A DNA stretch of 64,000 nucleotides from Firmicutes bacterium HGW-Firmicutes-2 (GTDB lineage Bacteria; Bacillota; Clostridia; Lachnospirales; Vallitaleaceae): contig PGZV01000007.1 of NCBI GenBank assembly GCA_002841495.1, positions 1 to 64,000 on the forward strand, written 5' to 3'. The translations under genes were made by a program, and so were the position numbers. Positions 44,584-53,422 of the stretch are shown here, in pieces. The notes under the pieces are model-generated. The model saw only the letters and a list, made by a program, of their open reading frames with translations, was not told the origin of the DNA and searched no databases. How positions within the stretch are numbered: position 1 is the first letter of the stretch; each line of letters begins with the position of its first letter.

Positions 44584-46302
44584 ATGGGATCAGCATTTTT
44601 TGGCATTGGGGTTGGAACCCAAGGCTTATATACAGCAAAAACAGCATTGGACATCGCCAATCATAATATAGCCAACGCCGAGACCGTTGGCTACAGCCGT
44701 CAATACGGCGTACAATCCGCTACTAGACCATTGCCAAATGGTATGAAAGGCATGATTGGTACAGGGTCGGAGATTACCAATGTTCTTCAGCACAGAGATA
44801 GCTACTTGGACAACAAATATTGGAGCATGATTAATAAATTGGGCGAGTATCAAGTCAAAGATGAAATACTTAGCCAGATGGAAATACTGTTTAATGAGCC
44901 GTCAGAAACAGGTTACAGTACTTTTTTTAACAATATCTTTGAAAGTCTTCAGACTTTATCAAAAAATCCCGGAGATATAACGGTTAGAAATGCTTATGTA
45001 ACTTCATTGGAATCTTTTGCAACCTATATGAACGATGTAAGTAAGCAATTAACCACTTTACAAAAAGAAACCAATTTTGGTATTAAGACCAATGTCGATC
45101 AGATTAATTTTTTCGCTCAACAATTAGCATCCCTTAATCATCAGATCGGAAATATGGAATTGTCCGGAAAATCGGCCAATGACTTAAGAGATGAAAGAAA
45201 CCGTATCCTTGACAATCTGTCAAAAATAGTCAATGTAGACACAAAAGAAATAACCGATGCAAACGGCAAGAAGACATTCAGTGTGTCTATAAACGGCCAA
45301 AGTCTTGTATTTGATACAACGGCTAGTTATTTAGAAGTGAAACCCAGAACCTATTTAAATAACCCGGAAGATCAAGTAGATATGTATGATATATTTTGGA
45401 AATCAGGCAAAGAGCTTTACTTGAATAATGATAACCTTTCTGGTGAACTTAAAGGCTACATTGATCTTAGAGACGGCAACAACGGACAGAATTTTAAAGG
45501 CGCCATTTTATCAGGAGAAGGTACAAATATACTTGTCATAGATAACCCATCACGCACCGATATTCCTACAGCTGGTGAGATGAACATTGGTGGTACTTTG
45601 ATTACTTATAGTAGCGCTACCTACGACCCTGTATTGAATCAAATGACCTTTAACTTGGATGCACCGGCACCGGTAGGTGTTGATGGTACAACGACCTTCA
45701 TAGGTGACAACCAACCTTTTAAAGGCATACCCTATTATACAGGGGAGCTCAACCATTTTGTTAGAACGATTGCGAGAGAATTTAATGCCATAAATGAAAG
45801 CGGTAATGGTGGAACAGGCACTCAGTTGTTCACCTACAAAGGTTATACCGGTACACCGCTTCTAGATGTGAATGATCCGACCAGCTATGAAAAGATGAAC
45901 ATATACAATTTTACAGTCAATCAAGCTGTCATAAAAGACCTGTCGTTAGTAGAGACATCGGCAACTGTAGATTACGGAGAAAGTGCTAACGATTTAATAC
46001 TGAAGCTAATTGAAAAAAGACATGATTCAAACATGTTTGCCAAAGGAAAACCGGATAATTTCATGCAATCACTCCTTGGAACGCTTGGCATCGATGCCAA
46101 ACAGGTCATAAGTTTTAAAAAGGGTCAAGAGAACCTTATGCTATTGGTGACTAATCAAAGATTATCCGTTTCAGGTGTGGATCTAAATGAAGAGACCTTG
46201 AATATGTTGAAGTTTCAGCAAGCTTACAATGTAGCGGCTAAAATTATCAGTGTCATGGATGAAATCTACAATGTGACCATCAATCAGATGGGTGCTAGAT
46301 AA
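44584..46302 (+). CDS. flgK: Flagellar hook-associated protein 1, FlgK (second copy)
   Basis: Second FlgK-like junction protein, 572 residues, with the canonical motif NIANAETVGYSRQY near residue 30, DSYLDNKYW, and the terminal ETLNMLKFQQAYNVAAKIIS. It is clearly diverged from the copy at 42904 and carries a longer central region (about residues 240-400) with its own beta-rich insertion. The ATG at 44584 lies 7 nt after AGGAGG; the ATG at 44578 is too close. It may be the main FlgK, with the upstream copy a specialised form. Confidence 0.9.
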   Translation: MGSAFFGIGVGTQGLYTAKTALDIANHNIANAETVGYSRQYGVQSATRPLPNGMKGMIGTGSEITNVLQHRDSYLDNKYWSMINKLGEYQVKDEILSQMEILFNEPSETGYSTFFNNIFESLQTLSKNPGDITVRNAYVTSLESFATYMNDVSKQLTTLQKETNFGIKTNVDQINFFAQQLASLNHQIGNMELSGKSANDLRDERNRILDNLSKIVNVDTKEITDANGKKTFSVSINGQSLVFDTTASYLEVKPRTYLNNPEDQVDMYDIFWKSGKELYLNNDNLSGELKGYIDLRDGNNGQNFKGAILSGEGTNILVIDNPSRTDIPTAGEMNIGGTLITYSSATYDPVLNQMTFNLDAPAPVGVDGTTTFIGDNQPFKGIPYYTGELNHFVRTIAREFNAINESGNGGTGTQLFTYKGYTGTPLLDVNDPTSYEKMNIYNFTVNQAVIKDLSLVETSATVDYGESANDLILKLIEKRHDSNMFAKGKPDNFMQSLLGTLGIDAKQVISFKKGQENLMLLVTNQRLSVSGVDLNEETLNMLKFQQAYNVAAKIISVMDEIYNVTINQMGAR

Positions 46303-46313
46303 GAGGTGATAAA

Positions 46314-47600
46314 ATGCGTATAACCAATTCAATGATGACCAATAATGTACTCATTAATATTAATAGAAATAGGGAAACACTAAGTCTGTACGAAACACAG
46401 ATGGCAACAGGCAAGAAAATCCAGAAGCCCTCGGACAATCCGATTGTGGCCATTAGAGCTCTGAAGTTTCGTAACAACGTCAATGAGATCAAGCAATATA
46501 AGACCAACGCAGAAGATGCCATATCCTGGGCAGGTGTTACGGAGCAATCGGTCACCAATGTGACAGAAATCTTAAAAAGAGTTCGTGACTTAAGTGTGCA
46601 AGCGACTTCGGACATATTGAATATTGATAATAGAAAAAATGTCGTAACAGAAATAGAACAACTTATGGAACAGTTTATGAATGAAGGCAATACCACTTAT
46701 GCCGGCCGTCATGTCTTTTCCGGTTACAAAACCAATATGCCATTAGTCTTTACAGAAACATCCGGTGACACCTATGAACTGACACAAGGTTTTAAAGCTA
46801 CAGATGTGGAAAAGACAAAACGGGTGGTTGATAATGAGATTATTGATGTGCACAGAATCCGTTTAGGCTATACCAATATTTCTAATCCTGATACGACTAC
46901 ATTGATACCCCCTTTTACAACGGTTAATACATTAAACGCATCAGATCCCGGTGCTATGACCCCTGCTATTGGTGAGGTCAATTTTATACAAGATACGGGT
47001 GAATTAATTTTTCATCCGGATGATGTTGCTAGTATTCCTAATCCTTTGGATTTTACTTATGAAAAAACAGGATTTGATAAAGGGGACCTTATGCCGGAAC
47101 ATTATTTTGTGGGGCAGAATCTGACCACAGGTACTGTCTTTAACGTTAATGATGAGAAAATGCTTTATCAAATCAGTTACAGCCAACAGATGTCCATTAA
47201 CACCATGGGTTATGATGTCATAGGTATAGATCTGGTCCGAGACATTGAAGAGCTTATTAATGCTACAAAAAGCATCACGGCTGATGGTACATTAACCTCT
47301 GCTCTTCAGGAAGACTTATTAGGCGATGTCTTTAACAAACTCATTGGTAAGATGGATAAGCATATCGGTAAATTGCTGAACACACGAGCCGAGATAGGTG
47401 GTAAGATTAACCGCTTGGAATTGACCATTAATAGGTTGAGTGAAGATAATCTGAACTTTACGGATTTATTATCAAAAAATGAAGATGTGGACTATGCGGA
47501 AGTCATCATGAAGATGGCAGCTCAAGAAATGGTTTATAATGCAAGTTTAGCAGCATCCGCTAAGATTATCCAACCGACTTTATTGGATTTTATACGTTAA
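46314..47600 (+). CDS. flgL: Flagellar hook-associated protein 3, FlgL
   Basis: Junction protein joining FlgK to the flagellin filament. N-terminal RITNSMMTNNVLININRN and ATGKKIQKPSDNPIVAIRAL are standard FlgL features. The C-terminal helix (VIMKMAAQEMVYNASLAAS) is flagellin-like. At 428 residues it is longer than Bacillus FlgL (about 300) because of an inserted central domain. It begins 11 bases after flgK2, in the same operon. Confidence 0.93.
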   Translation: MRITNSMMTNNVLININRNRETLSLYETQMATGKKIQKPSDNPIVAIRALKFRNNVNEIKQYKTNAEDAISWAGVTEQSVTNVTEILKRVRDLSVQATSDILNIDNRKNVVTEIEQLMEQFMNEGNTTYAGRHVFSGYKTNMPLVFTETSGDTYELTQGFKATDVEKTKRVVDNEIIDVHRIRLGYTNISNPDTTTLIPPFTTVNTLNASDPGAMTPAIGEVNFIQDTGELIFHPDDVASIPNPLDFTYEKTGFDKGDLMPEHYFVGQNLTTGTVFNVNDEKMLYQISYSQQMSINTMGYDVIGIDLVRDIEELINATKSITADGTLTSALQEDLLGDVFNKLIGKMDKHIGKLLNTRAEIGGKINRLELTINRLSEDNLNFTDLLSKNEDVDYAEVIMKMAAQEMVYNASLAASAKIIQPTLLDFIR

Positions 47601-47603
47601 GAA

Positions 47604-47720
47604 GAACAAAGATGCTACGCATCGCTTTGCAAAGCAAATTGTTCCGGCAGGAAAGGTCCTTGACGTATTCTGCCAGGCTTCAAGGCTGAATACTAAAGTA
47701 TGACTTTCCTAGAGAAATAG
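47604..47720. other. Cluster of small hairpins between flgL and fliW
   Basis: GAACAA (47604-47609) and TTGTTC (47639-47644) enclose GATGC-TAC-GCATC (47611-47623) and the palindrome GCTTTGCAAAGC (47624-47635). A GGCAG/CTGCC pairing follows. None ends in a T-run, so it is not a plain terminator. The rest of the 219-bp spacer is AT-rich. Confidence 0.45.
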
Positions 47721-47819
47721 GCTGGTATAAGAATTATTTGCTTAATAGCGTCAAAAAAGATATTATATATATAATATCGAAAAGAAATAATATAGAAAAC
47801 ATATAAGGGAGTGTCTATG

Positions 47820-48275
47820 ATGAAAATTAATACCAAGCATTTTGGAGAAGTAGAAATCGATGAAGAAAGAATTGTAGTGTTTGAACAAGGCATCTTTGGA
47901 TTTGAAGACAGTAAACGCTACGTTATGCTCTATGAAGATGAAGAAACAAAAAATGGCTTATGCTGGATGCAATCTGTAGATGAAGAGGGCTTATCCTTAC
48001 CTGTGATTAACCCTATGTTTTGGTTTCCGGAGTATAGTCCGGAAGTGGCAGATGAGCAGATTGCCAGAATCGGTGCTTTGAAGGAAGAAGACTTGAACTT
48101 ATTTTCCGTTGTTGTGATTACCGATAACATTGAATCCATGACCACCAATCTAAAAGCACCAATTGTAGTAAATATTCAGACTAAGAAGGGCATGCAAGTC
48201 ATAGCAGCCAATGAGGAATATGAGATTAAGCACAATCTCTATGAGCAAATGAAGCTTATGAAGGCTGGTGAATAA
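47820..48275 (+). CDS. fliW: Flagellar assembly factor FliW
   Basis: Binds flagellin and CsrA in turn: free FliW removes CsrA from flagellin mRNA so translation proceeds. Family features are the start KINTKHFGEVEIDEE, FEQGIFGFEDSKRYVML and the C-terminal NIQTKKGMQVI. Length 151. The ATG at 47820 lies 8 nt after AAGGGAG; an ATG three bases earlier is possible. It is followed by csrA after two bases, so partner and target are co-translated. Confidence 0.95.
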   Translation: MKINTKHFGEVEIDEERIVVFEQGIFGFEDSKRYVMLYEDEETKNGLCWMQSVDEEGLSLPVINPMFWFPEYSPEVADEQIARIGALKEEDLNLFSVVVITDNIESMTTNLKAPIVVNIQTKKGMQVIAANEEYEIKHNLYEQMKLMKAGE

Positions 48276-48277
48276 TT

Positions 48278-48502
48278 ATGTTGGCCTTATCAAGAAAGCT
48301 AGGTGAATCGATTATCATCAATGATGATATAGTCATCACTGTGTTGGACATCTCAAAAGATCAGATTAAGATTGGCATCGAGGCACCCAAAAGTGTCCCT
48401 ATTCATAGAAAAGAAGTCTATCTACAGATTCAAGAAGAAAATAAAGCTGCAGCCGCAGGCAACGACAGTGCTCTTAGCAAACTTAAGGACTTTATGAAAT
48501 AA
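48278..48502 (+). CDS. csrA: Carbon storage regulator CsrA
   Basis: RNA-binding translational regulator of 74 residues. It shows the complete CsrA fold sequence (MLALSRKLGESIIINDDI, VPIHRKEVYLQI). In Gram-positive bacteria its main target is flagellin mRNA, whose gene begins 184 bp downstream, and it is controlled by FliW encoded just upstream. Bound sites are GGA triplets in hairpin loops; such a site is present in the flagellin leader. Confidence 0.97.
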   Translation: MLALSRKLGESIIINDDIVITVLDISKDQIKIGIEAPKSVPIHRKEVYLQIQEENKAAAAGNDSALSKLKDFMK

Positions 48503-48527
48503 TATAAAACTTTTTTTAATTTACTAT

Positions 48528-48554
48528 TAAGGTCTTTGAAAAATGAGACGATAT
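48528..48554 (+). promoter_or_regulatory. Sigma-28 promoter for flagellin
   Basis: TAAG at 48528-48531, 15-bp spacer and GACGATAT at 48547-48554, giving a leader of about 125 nt. Confidence 0.7.
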
Positions 48555-48686
48555 ACTACCTGTAACGAACAAAGCTCGTTGGCCAACGAGTGCCAGCATG
48601 GAAGCTGGCATATTCGACAATAACTTGGCTATTGTAAAATCTAAGTACAATAGCCGAAACTCATGAAATTCAAGGAGGAATAAATT
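48555..48686 (+). promoter_or_regulatory. Structured flagellin mRNA leader with probable CsrA site
   Basis: Three inverted repeats: the palindrome CTCGTTGGCCAACGAG; a 7-bp hairpin with loop ATGGAA at 48598-48603 (stem GCCAGC/GCTGGC), which presents GGA in a hexaloop as CsrA prefers; and a perfect 10-bp hairpin, 48627-48636 with 48646-48655. The ribosome site AAGGAGGAA near 48672-48680 carries further GGA triplets, so dimeric CsrA could bridge both sites and block translation. Confidence 0.6.
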
Positions 48687-49859
48687 ATGAGAATTAATAA
48701 CAATCTAATGGCAATGAACACACACAGACAACTTGGACAAACAAATGCAGCTGGCTCAAGATCCATGGAAAAATTATCCTCAGGTTTTAGAATTAACCGT
48801 GCAGGCGATGACGCTGCTGGTCTTTCAATTTCTGAGAAAATGAGAGCACAAGTACGAGGCTTAAATCAAGCATCAAGAAATGCTCAAGATGGTATATCAT
48901 TGATTCAAACTGCAGAAGGTGCTCTTAATGAAACTCAAGCAATCCTTCAACGTATGAGAGAACTTGCTGTTCAATCAGCCAATGATACCAATGTAACAAC
49001 TGATAGAGATAAAATTCAATCAGAAATGAATCAACTATCAAAAGAAGTAACTAGAATTGCAGACACAACAGAATTTAATACTCAAAAACTAGTTGATGGT
49101 ACATTCACTACAAAACAATTTCAAATTGGTGCCAATAAAGATCAAAAAGTAGATTTAGACATCAACGGAATGAATGCTTTGGATCTTAAAATTGTTGGCG
49201 AACAAGGTATGTCACTTGTAAATGATAAATTAAGTGTTAAAAAAGATGAAACAATTACAACAGCAGTTACTTTCGAAATTGCTTTAGCTACAGGAACAGC
49301 AGCAACAACAATAGCAGCAACTCGTGATACTGCTTCTGGTGCAGTAACAGTTACACTTGGCAAGGAAGCTAACACTGGTGCAGCTGGATCTATTGCGGGA
49401 GCAGTGGTAGCTGCAAGTTCAGCTGATATTCAAGCAGCATTAGCTGCAGCAAACATCACTCAAGTGTCGGTTACAGCAGGTACAGCTGGTGGTACAGTTA
49501 CTGCAGCACTTGCGGCTACACCACTTGTTAATGTTGCTGGCGACAAAGATTCAGGTGCGGTTTCAGTAATGAACTACACAAACGCTAATAAAGCAATTGA
49601 AACAATTAACAATGCAATTAATACGGTTTCAGAAGAAAGATCTAAATTAGGTGCAATGCAAAATCGTATTGAACACACAATTAAGAACTTAGATACTTCT
49701 GCTGAAAACTTGCAAGCATCTGAATCCAGAATCAGAGATGTTGATATGGCCAAAGAAATGATGGAATTCACAAAGAATAACATATTAACACAAGCGGCTC
49801 AAGCCATGCTCGCTCAAGCAAATCAAGCACCACAAGGTGTATTACAATTATTAAGATAA
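48687..49859 (+). CDS. hag: Flagellin
   Basis: Main filament protein, 390 residues. The conserved N-terminal part (MRINNNLMAMNTHRQLG, SSGFRINRAGDDAAGLSISE) and C-terminal part (SRIRDVDMAKEMMEFTKNNI, ending VLQLLR) surround a variable middle near residues 180-300 rich in Ala, Thr, Val and Gly. The surface Ser/Thr there are likely glycan acceptors, since a flagellin glycosylation island follows. The leader carries sigma-28 and CsrA-type control, and a terminator lies after the stop. Confidence 0.97.
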   Translation: MRINNNLMAMNTHRQLGQTNAAGSRSMEKLSSGFRINRAGDDAAGLSISEKMRAQVRGLNQASRNAQDGISLIQTAEGALNETQAILQRMRELAVQSANDTNVTTDRDKIQSEMNQLSKEVTRIADTTEFNTQKLVDGTFTTKQFQIGANKDQKVDLDINGMNALDLKIVGEQGMSLVNDKLSVKKDETITTAVTFEIALATGTAATTIAATRDTASGAVTVTLGKEANTGAAGSIAGAVVAASSADIQAALAAANITQVSVTAGTAGGTVTAALAATPLVNVAGDKDSGAVSVMNYTNANKAIETINNAINTVSEERSKLGAMQNRIEHTIKNLDTSAENLQASESRIRDVDMAKEMMEFTKNNILTQAAQAMLAQANQAPQGVLQLLR

Positions 49860-49868
49860 TATAAGTAA

Positions 49869-49905
49869 AATGGAGTAGGGCTAATGCTCTACTTCATTTT
49901 TTTTT
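49869..49905 (+). terminator. Intrinsic terminator after flagellin
   Basis: ATGGAGTAGGGC and GCTCTACTTCAT form a 12-bp stem with two G-T pairs, followed by a T-run. Confidence 0.92.
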
Positions 49906-50032
49906 GAATAGAGTAGAATAGAGAATATGATATGCTAGCGAAAATGTAAATCTTAATCATAATCATGATAATGTAGTAGCCCCAAAAACACTACATAAGA
50001 AGATGAAAATTCTACATTTAAGGAGATAATAT

Positions 50033-51823
50033 ATGACCGTTGCAGAAAAAAATATTAATGCTTTGCAAAAAAACGCTTTTGGTACTTACATAATAGACTA
50101 TCTTGCTTTAAATAAAAGTGTTAATTGTAGTATGCTCATTGAAAGCAAGTATAATTCAAGTAATGAATGGAAATGGGGCAGTAGGAAACTTGATTTTAAC
50201 AAACATAGTAATTTCATAATGTTTGGTATCGGTAATGGCTATATGCTCGAAAATATTTATAAAAATATGTCAAATGAAAGTACAATAACAGTCATAGAAA
50301 AGTATAATAACGTTTTATCAAACTGTTTAGGAAATAAAGACCTATCCCATATCTTAAAAGAAGATAGATTGTGCATTATATGTAATGACGAATTGGATAC
50401 AATCTATAAAATGTTAGATGTACGATTAAGAAGTGAGAATATTGTGTACAACACTCCGAATTTTCAGTTTGTAACAATGCCTTATATGAAAAGTCAAGAT
50501 GAGCCCTATATCAACAAGGTTATGTACAATATTTCTTCACAAATCATCTATCATACCATTTCTTATGGTAATGATATTAACGATGTTTTAGAAGGATTTG
50601 ACCATATTGTCGATAATTGGAATAATATGCTTTATAATAAAGGAATTAATGATTTTAAAGATCAATATAGCAATATTCCTGCAATTATTGTCTCAGCAGG
50701 ACCTTCATTGGATAAAAACATACACTATTTAAGAAGCGCCTATAAGAAATCTCTGATATTAACGGTAGATGCAACAGCTGATAAAGTCATGAAGCTAGGG
50801 GTAATTCCGGACTCGATTTCAACAATAGAACGTCCGGATAAAATGTTTTCGATTTTTTATGAGAAAATGGATATTCCAAATGAAAGTGTATTTATGGGAC
50901 CACCTGTTGTAACACATAAAATAATAGATAAGTTTGATAAGACAATTTTTGTCGGAAGAGAAGGCGAATTGATTACTAAAATGATGACTAATTTATTCCA
51001 ATATGACTCCATTGAAATTGGGATGAGTTGCTCTCATATTCCATTTGCTTTTGCAAAGTATATTGGAGCAAATCCGATTATATTTATTGGACAAGACTTA
51101 TCTTTTGGACTTGATGGAAGTACACATTATAAAGATGTAGAGTCGTATGTGACAGAAAATGTGAATAAAAGTGATTTAAAGACGGTAGTCGGTCAAAATG
51201 GTGAAATATTACAAACCAATAGTGCTTATTACAGCTTTTTACTCTGGTTTGAAAATGAAATAGCGAAAACAAAAGATACAACATTTATTAATGCTACAGA
51301 AGGTGGTGCAAGAATTAAGGGTACACTTCAGATGACACTTAAAGAGGCTATCAATAATTACTGTAGTGAAGAAATCATAGGATTAGGCAAGAACTACGCG
51401 CGATTAACCGGCAATCAATATAAGGATACTTCAGAAATAACAAAACAAGGAAAAAAAGTATTCGAAAAAATGATGAATACTACTGACGATGTAAAAGAGT
51501 TTTTAACTACTAAACTTGAGCAAGTGGATGAGATGTACAAACTACCACATAAATTAGACAGTCATATTGATCTGCTCAATGAAATTTATTCAAAGCTTAG
51601 TTTAGATACCACATTGAGATTCATAGTACAACCCTATTATGTTAGTTTTTATAGGAAAACCAGACAATTTCCAGTGAAGATGAGTGAGAGTGAATGGAAT
51701 TTACTAACATTTGAAATCATAAATTTTATGAAAAAGACAGTAAATATAATGGTAGTGCTTAAAGAAAAATTCGGTGATTATCTCAGCTCTATAACTGGAG
51801 GTTCAAATGAAAAATCTGATTAA
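50033..51823 (+). CDS. Maf-family flagellin glycosyltransferase (MptE-like/DUF115 domain)
   Basis: Motility-associated factor, expected to transfer nonulosonic acid from CMP-sugar to flagellin Ser/Thr before export. The central MptE-like (DUF115) domain shows PAIIVSAGPSLDKNI, LTVDATADKV, SISTIERPD and FIGQDLSFG. Length 596 is typical of Clostridial Maf proteins. The start follows AAGGAG. The end overlaps the next small gene by 17 bp. Its site directly after flagellin, followed by sugar-synthesis genes, fits the role. An ATGTAGT/ACTACAT inverted repeat lies in the 173-bp leader. Confidence 0.88.
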   Translation: MTVAEKNINALQKNAFGTYIIDYLALNKSVNCSMLIESKYNSSNEWKWGSRKLDFNKHSNFIMFGIGNGYMLENIYKNMSNESTITVIEKYNNVLSNCLGNKDLSHILKEDRLCIICNDELDTIYKMLDVRLRSENIVYNTPNFQFVTMPYMKSQDEPYINKVMYNISSQIIYHTISYGNDINDVLEGFDHIVDNWNNMLYNKGINDFKDQYSNIPAIIVSAGPSLDKNIHYLRSAYKKSLILTVDATADKVMKLGVIPDSISTIERPDKMFSIFYEKMDIPNESVFMGPPVVTHKIIDKFDKTIFVGREGELITKMMTNLFQYDSIEIGMSCSHIPFAFAKYIGANPIIFIGQDLSFGLDGSTHYKDVESYVTENVNKSDLKTVVGQNGEILQTNSAYYSFLLWFENEIAKTKDTTFINATEGGARIKGTLQMTLKEAINNYCSEEIIGLGKNYARLTGNQYKDTSEITKQGKKVFEKMMNTTDDVKEFLTTKLEQVDEMYKLPHKLDSHIDLLNEIYSKLSLDTTLRFIVQPYYVSFYRKTRQFPVKMSESEWNLLTFEIINFMKKTVNIMVVLKEKFGDYLSSITGGSNEKSD

Positions 51824-52061
51824 TAGCATAGAAAATTTCTTAACAGATATTTATTATAAGGAATCAAGTGAGTTGCATATGGATTTTATAAAAATCACAG
51901 AATTGCTTAATGAAACATATGAAAATAATCCAAGAAACAAAAACAAACTCATGAAAATTACTATGGAGCTAATGGAAGTTTTTTTGTCAAAAGATTTACT
52001 AAAGATGGCAGATCATCTAGAATATAAAGTATTAAAACATATTAAAGGTTTGGAGGAATGA
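51807..52061 (+). CDS. Small protein of unknown function in the glycosylation island
   Basis: 84-residue, mostly helical, charged protein, not recognised. It has no signal peptide, cysteine or clear motif; heptad-like hydrophobic spacing in LMKITMELMEVFLSKDLLKM suggests a helix bundle. GGAGG lies before the ATG, which is inside the Maf gene (17-bp overlap), and the next gene starts one base after its stop. This tight coupling suggests it works with Maf, perhaps as a FliS-like or chaperone-like partner; that is only inference. Confidence 0.75.
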   Translation: MKNLINSIENFLTDIYYKESSELHMDFIKITELLNETYENNPRNKNKLMKITMELMEVFLSKDLLKMADHLEYKVLKHIKGLEE

Positions 52062-52062
52062 A

Positions 52063-53373
52063 ATGAAATTTTCAAATGTATCCAGTTCTATGACAGAGTT
52101 GAATATTCAGAGTAATGAAAAGGTAAAGTATAGAATATGGACACCATCAGATAGTAAAAGTGGTGTTGTTGTTTATGCTTACGAGTTTGGTGAACAATTA
52201 GAAGATAAACAAGTGCAGCAAGTGGCAGAAACAATTTCTAAACAGAATAATTTAGCAGTTTTAGTTGTTGAGTATTCAGGTACAAAAATGAAACGTTCGG
52301 ATGACTTACTAAAAAAATTAGAAGATAAACTGCCTCAGTTCTTAGATAATGTTAAAGAATATACAAGTGATTCAATTCGGCAGCTTATTGAAAACAAGCG
52401 GTATCAAGATGCTATTAATGAACTTTTTTATGCATTACCTGCTAGTTATCCACTAAATTTAAAGACAATTATTCCTTTATATGGTGGGCCTGAAGAGTAT
52501 AGTGATTATGGACTTGCACCTGCATTAGATATTATCAATACAATTGATGATGTAGCAAAGGAATATCCGGATTTAAATTGGAATGATTGTATTGGTTTTG
52601 GATTTGGATATGGAGGATATCTGATTGACTTGTGTGAACGATTATCTCCTGGCTTATTCTCATTGATTCTGAATGCGAGAGGCTATGTAGCACCAACTTC
52701 AACAGAACTGTTTTGTAATATGACCGAATGGGAAAATGGTATATTTAGAAAAACACAAGTTAATAAAATTGGAAAATTACCTATATATTTAGTTGATTTT
52801 CAGGGTTGGACAACGAATCCGAGTCATAGTTTTTATTTCGCACCACAACATTTTGATATTAGAAATTTAGCAAACGAATATTTAATTAAGACAAGTAAAT
52901 TTTGTAAAAATACTTTAAGAGTAGTAATAGATTTTTCTAGCAGCGATGAAGCATTTTTAGAAAGTAAAAAGGGATATATCGATATACTGATTAATCAAGA
53001 GTTCAAAGTTGAATATTATATTCTTGATGAAGAAGATGTACCATTTTTTGTTCAAAAAGAAAACACAAGATTGATAGATCATGCAAAAATATTTGGATAT
53101 TATTATAAAAAACATTCGAATAGAAATATAAATCAAAGAAAGCCATTTAAGTTTCTGTGGTTTGCAGTTTATGGTGGTGTCTATGTTTTCTATCATTATA
53201 ATCGTAGGTTAGTCTATAAGTATATTACAGAGTTGGATCTGGAAAAGGATGAGAATAAGGAAATAGAAGCAATGATTATGGAACATGAGGATAAGGATGA
53301 GATCATGAATTATATTTTTGAACCGATGAGTAATGAATCTAATAAATATAAAGAATTAATGAACTTAAAATAA
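52063..53373 (+). CDS. DUF2920-like alpha/beta-hydrolase-fold protein
   Basis: Protein of 436 residues with features of an alpha/beta-hydrolase fold: a beta strand GVVVYAYEFG, and GFGFGYGGYLIDLCERLSPG where the nucleophile elbow would be. It resembles DUF2920 proteins found in flagellar glycosylation loci of Campylobacter. The elbow reads G-F-G-Y-G-G, so the serine expected in GxSxG is replaced by glycine; if the fold is right, it may not be an active hydrolase. Family assignment is moderate. It starts one base after the small gene, within the Maf operon. Confidence 0.6.
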   Translation: MKFSNVSSSMTELNIQSNEKVKYRIWTPSDSKSGVVVYAYEFGEQLEDKQVQQVAETISKQNNLAVLVVEYSGTKMKRSDDLLKKLEDKLPQFLDNVKEYTSDSIRQLIENKRYQDAINELFYALPASYPLNLKTIIPLYGGPEEYSDYGLAPALDIINTIDDVAKEYPDLNWNDCIGFGFGYGGYLIDLCERLSPGLFSLILNARGYVAPTSTELFCNMTEWENGIFRKTQVNKIGKLPIYLVDFQGWTTNPSHSFYFAPQHFDIRNLANEYLIKTSKFCKNTLRVVIDFSSSDEAFLESKKGYIDILINQEFKVEYYILDEEDVPFFVQKENTRLIDHAKIFGYYYKKHSNRNINQRKPFKFLWFAVYGGVYVFYHYNRRLVYKYITELDLEKDENKEIEAMIMEHEDKDEIMNYIFEPMSNESNKYKELMNLK

Positions 53374-53422
53374 ATAAAAATAGACATGCATAAATATTGA
53401 AGAAAAAGAAAGGTGGGTGTAT

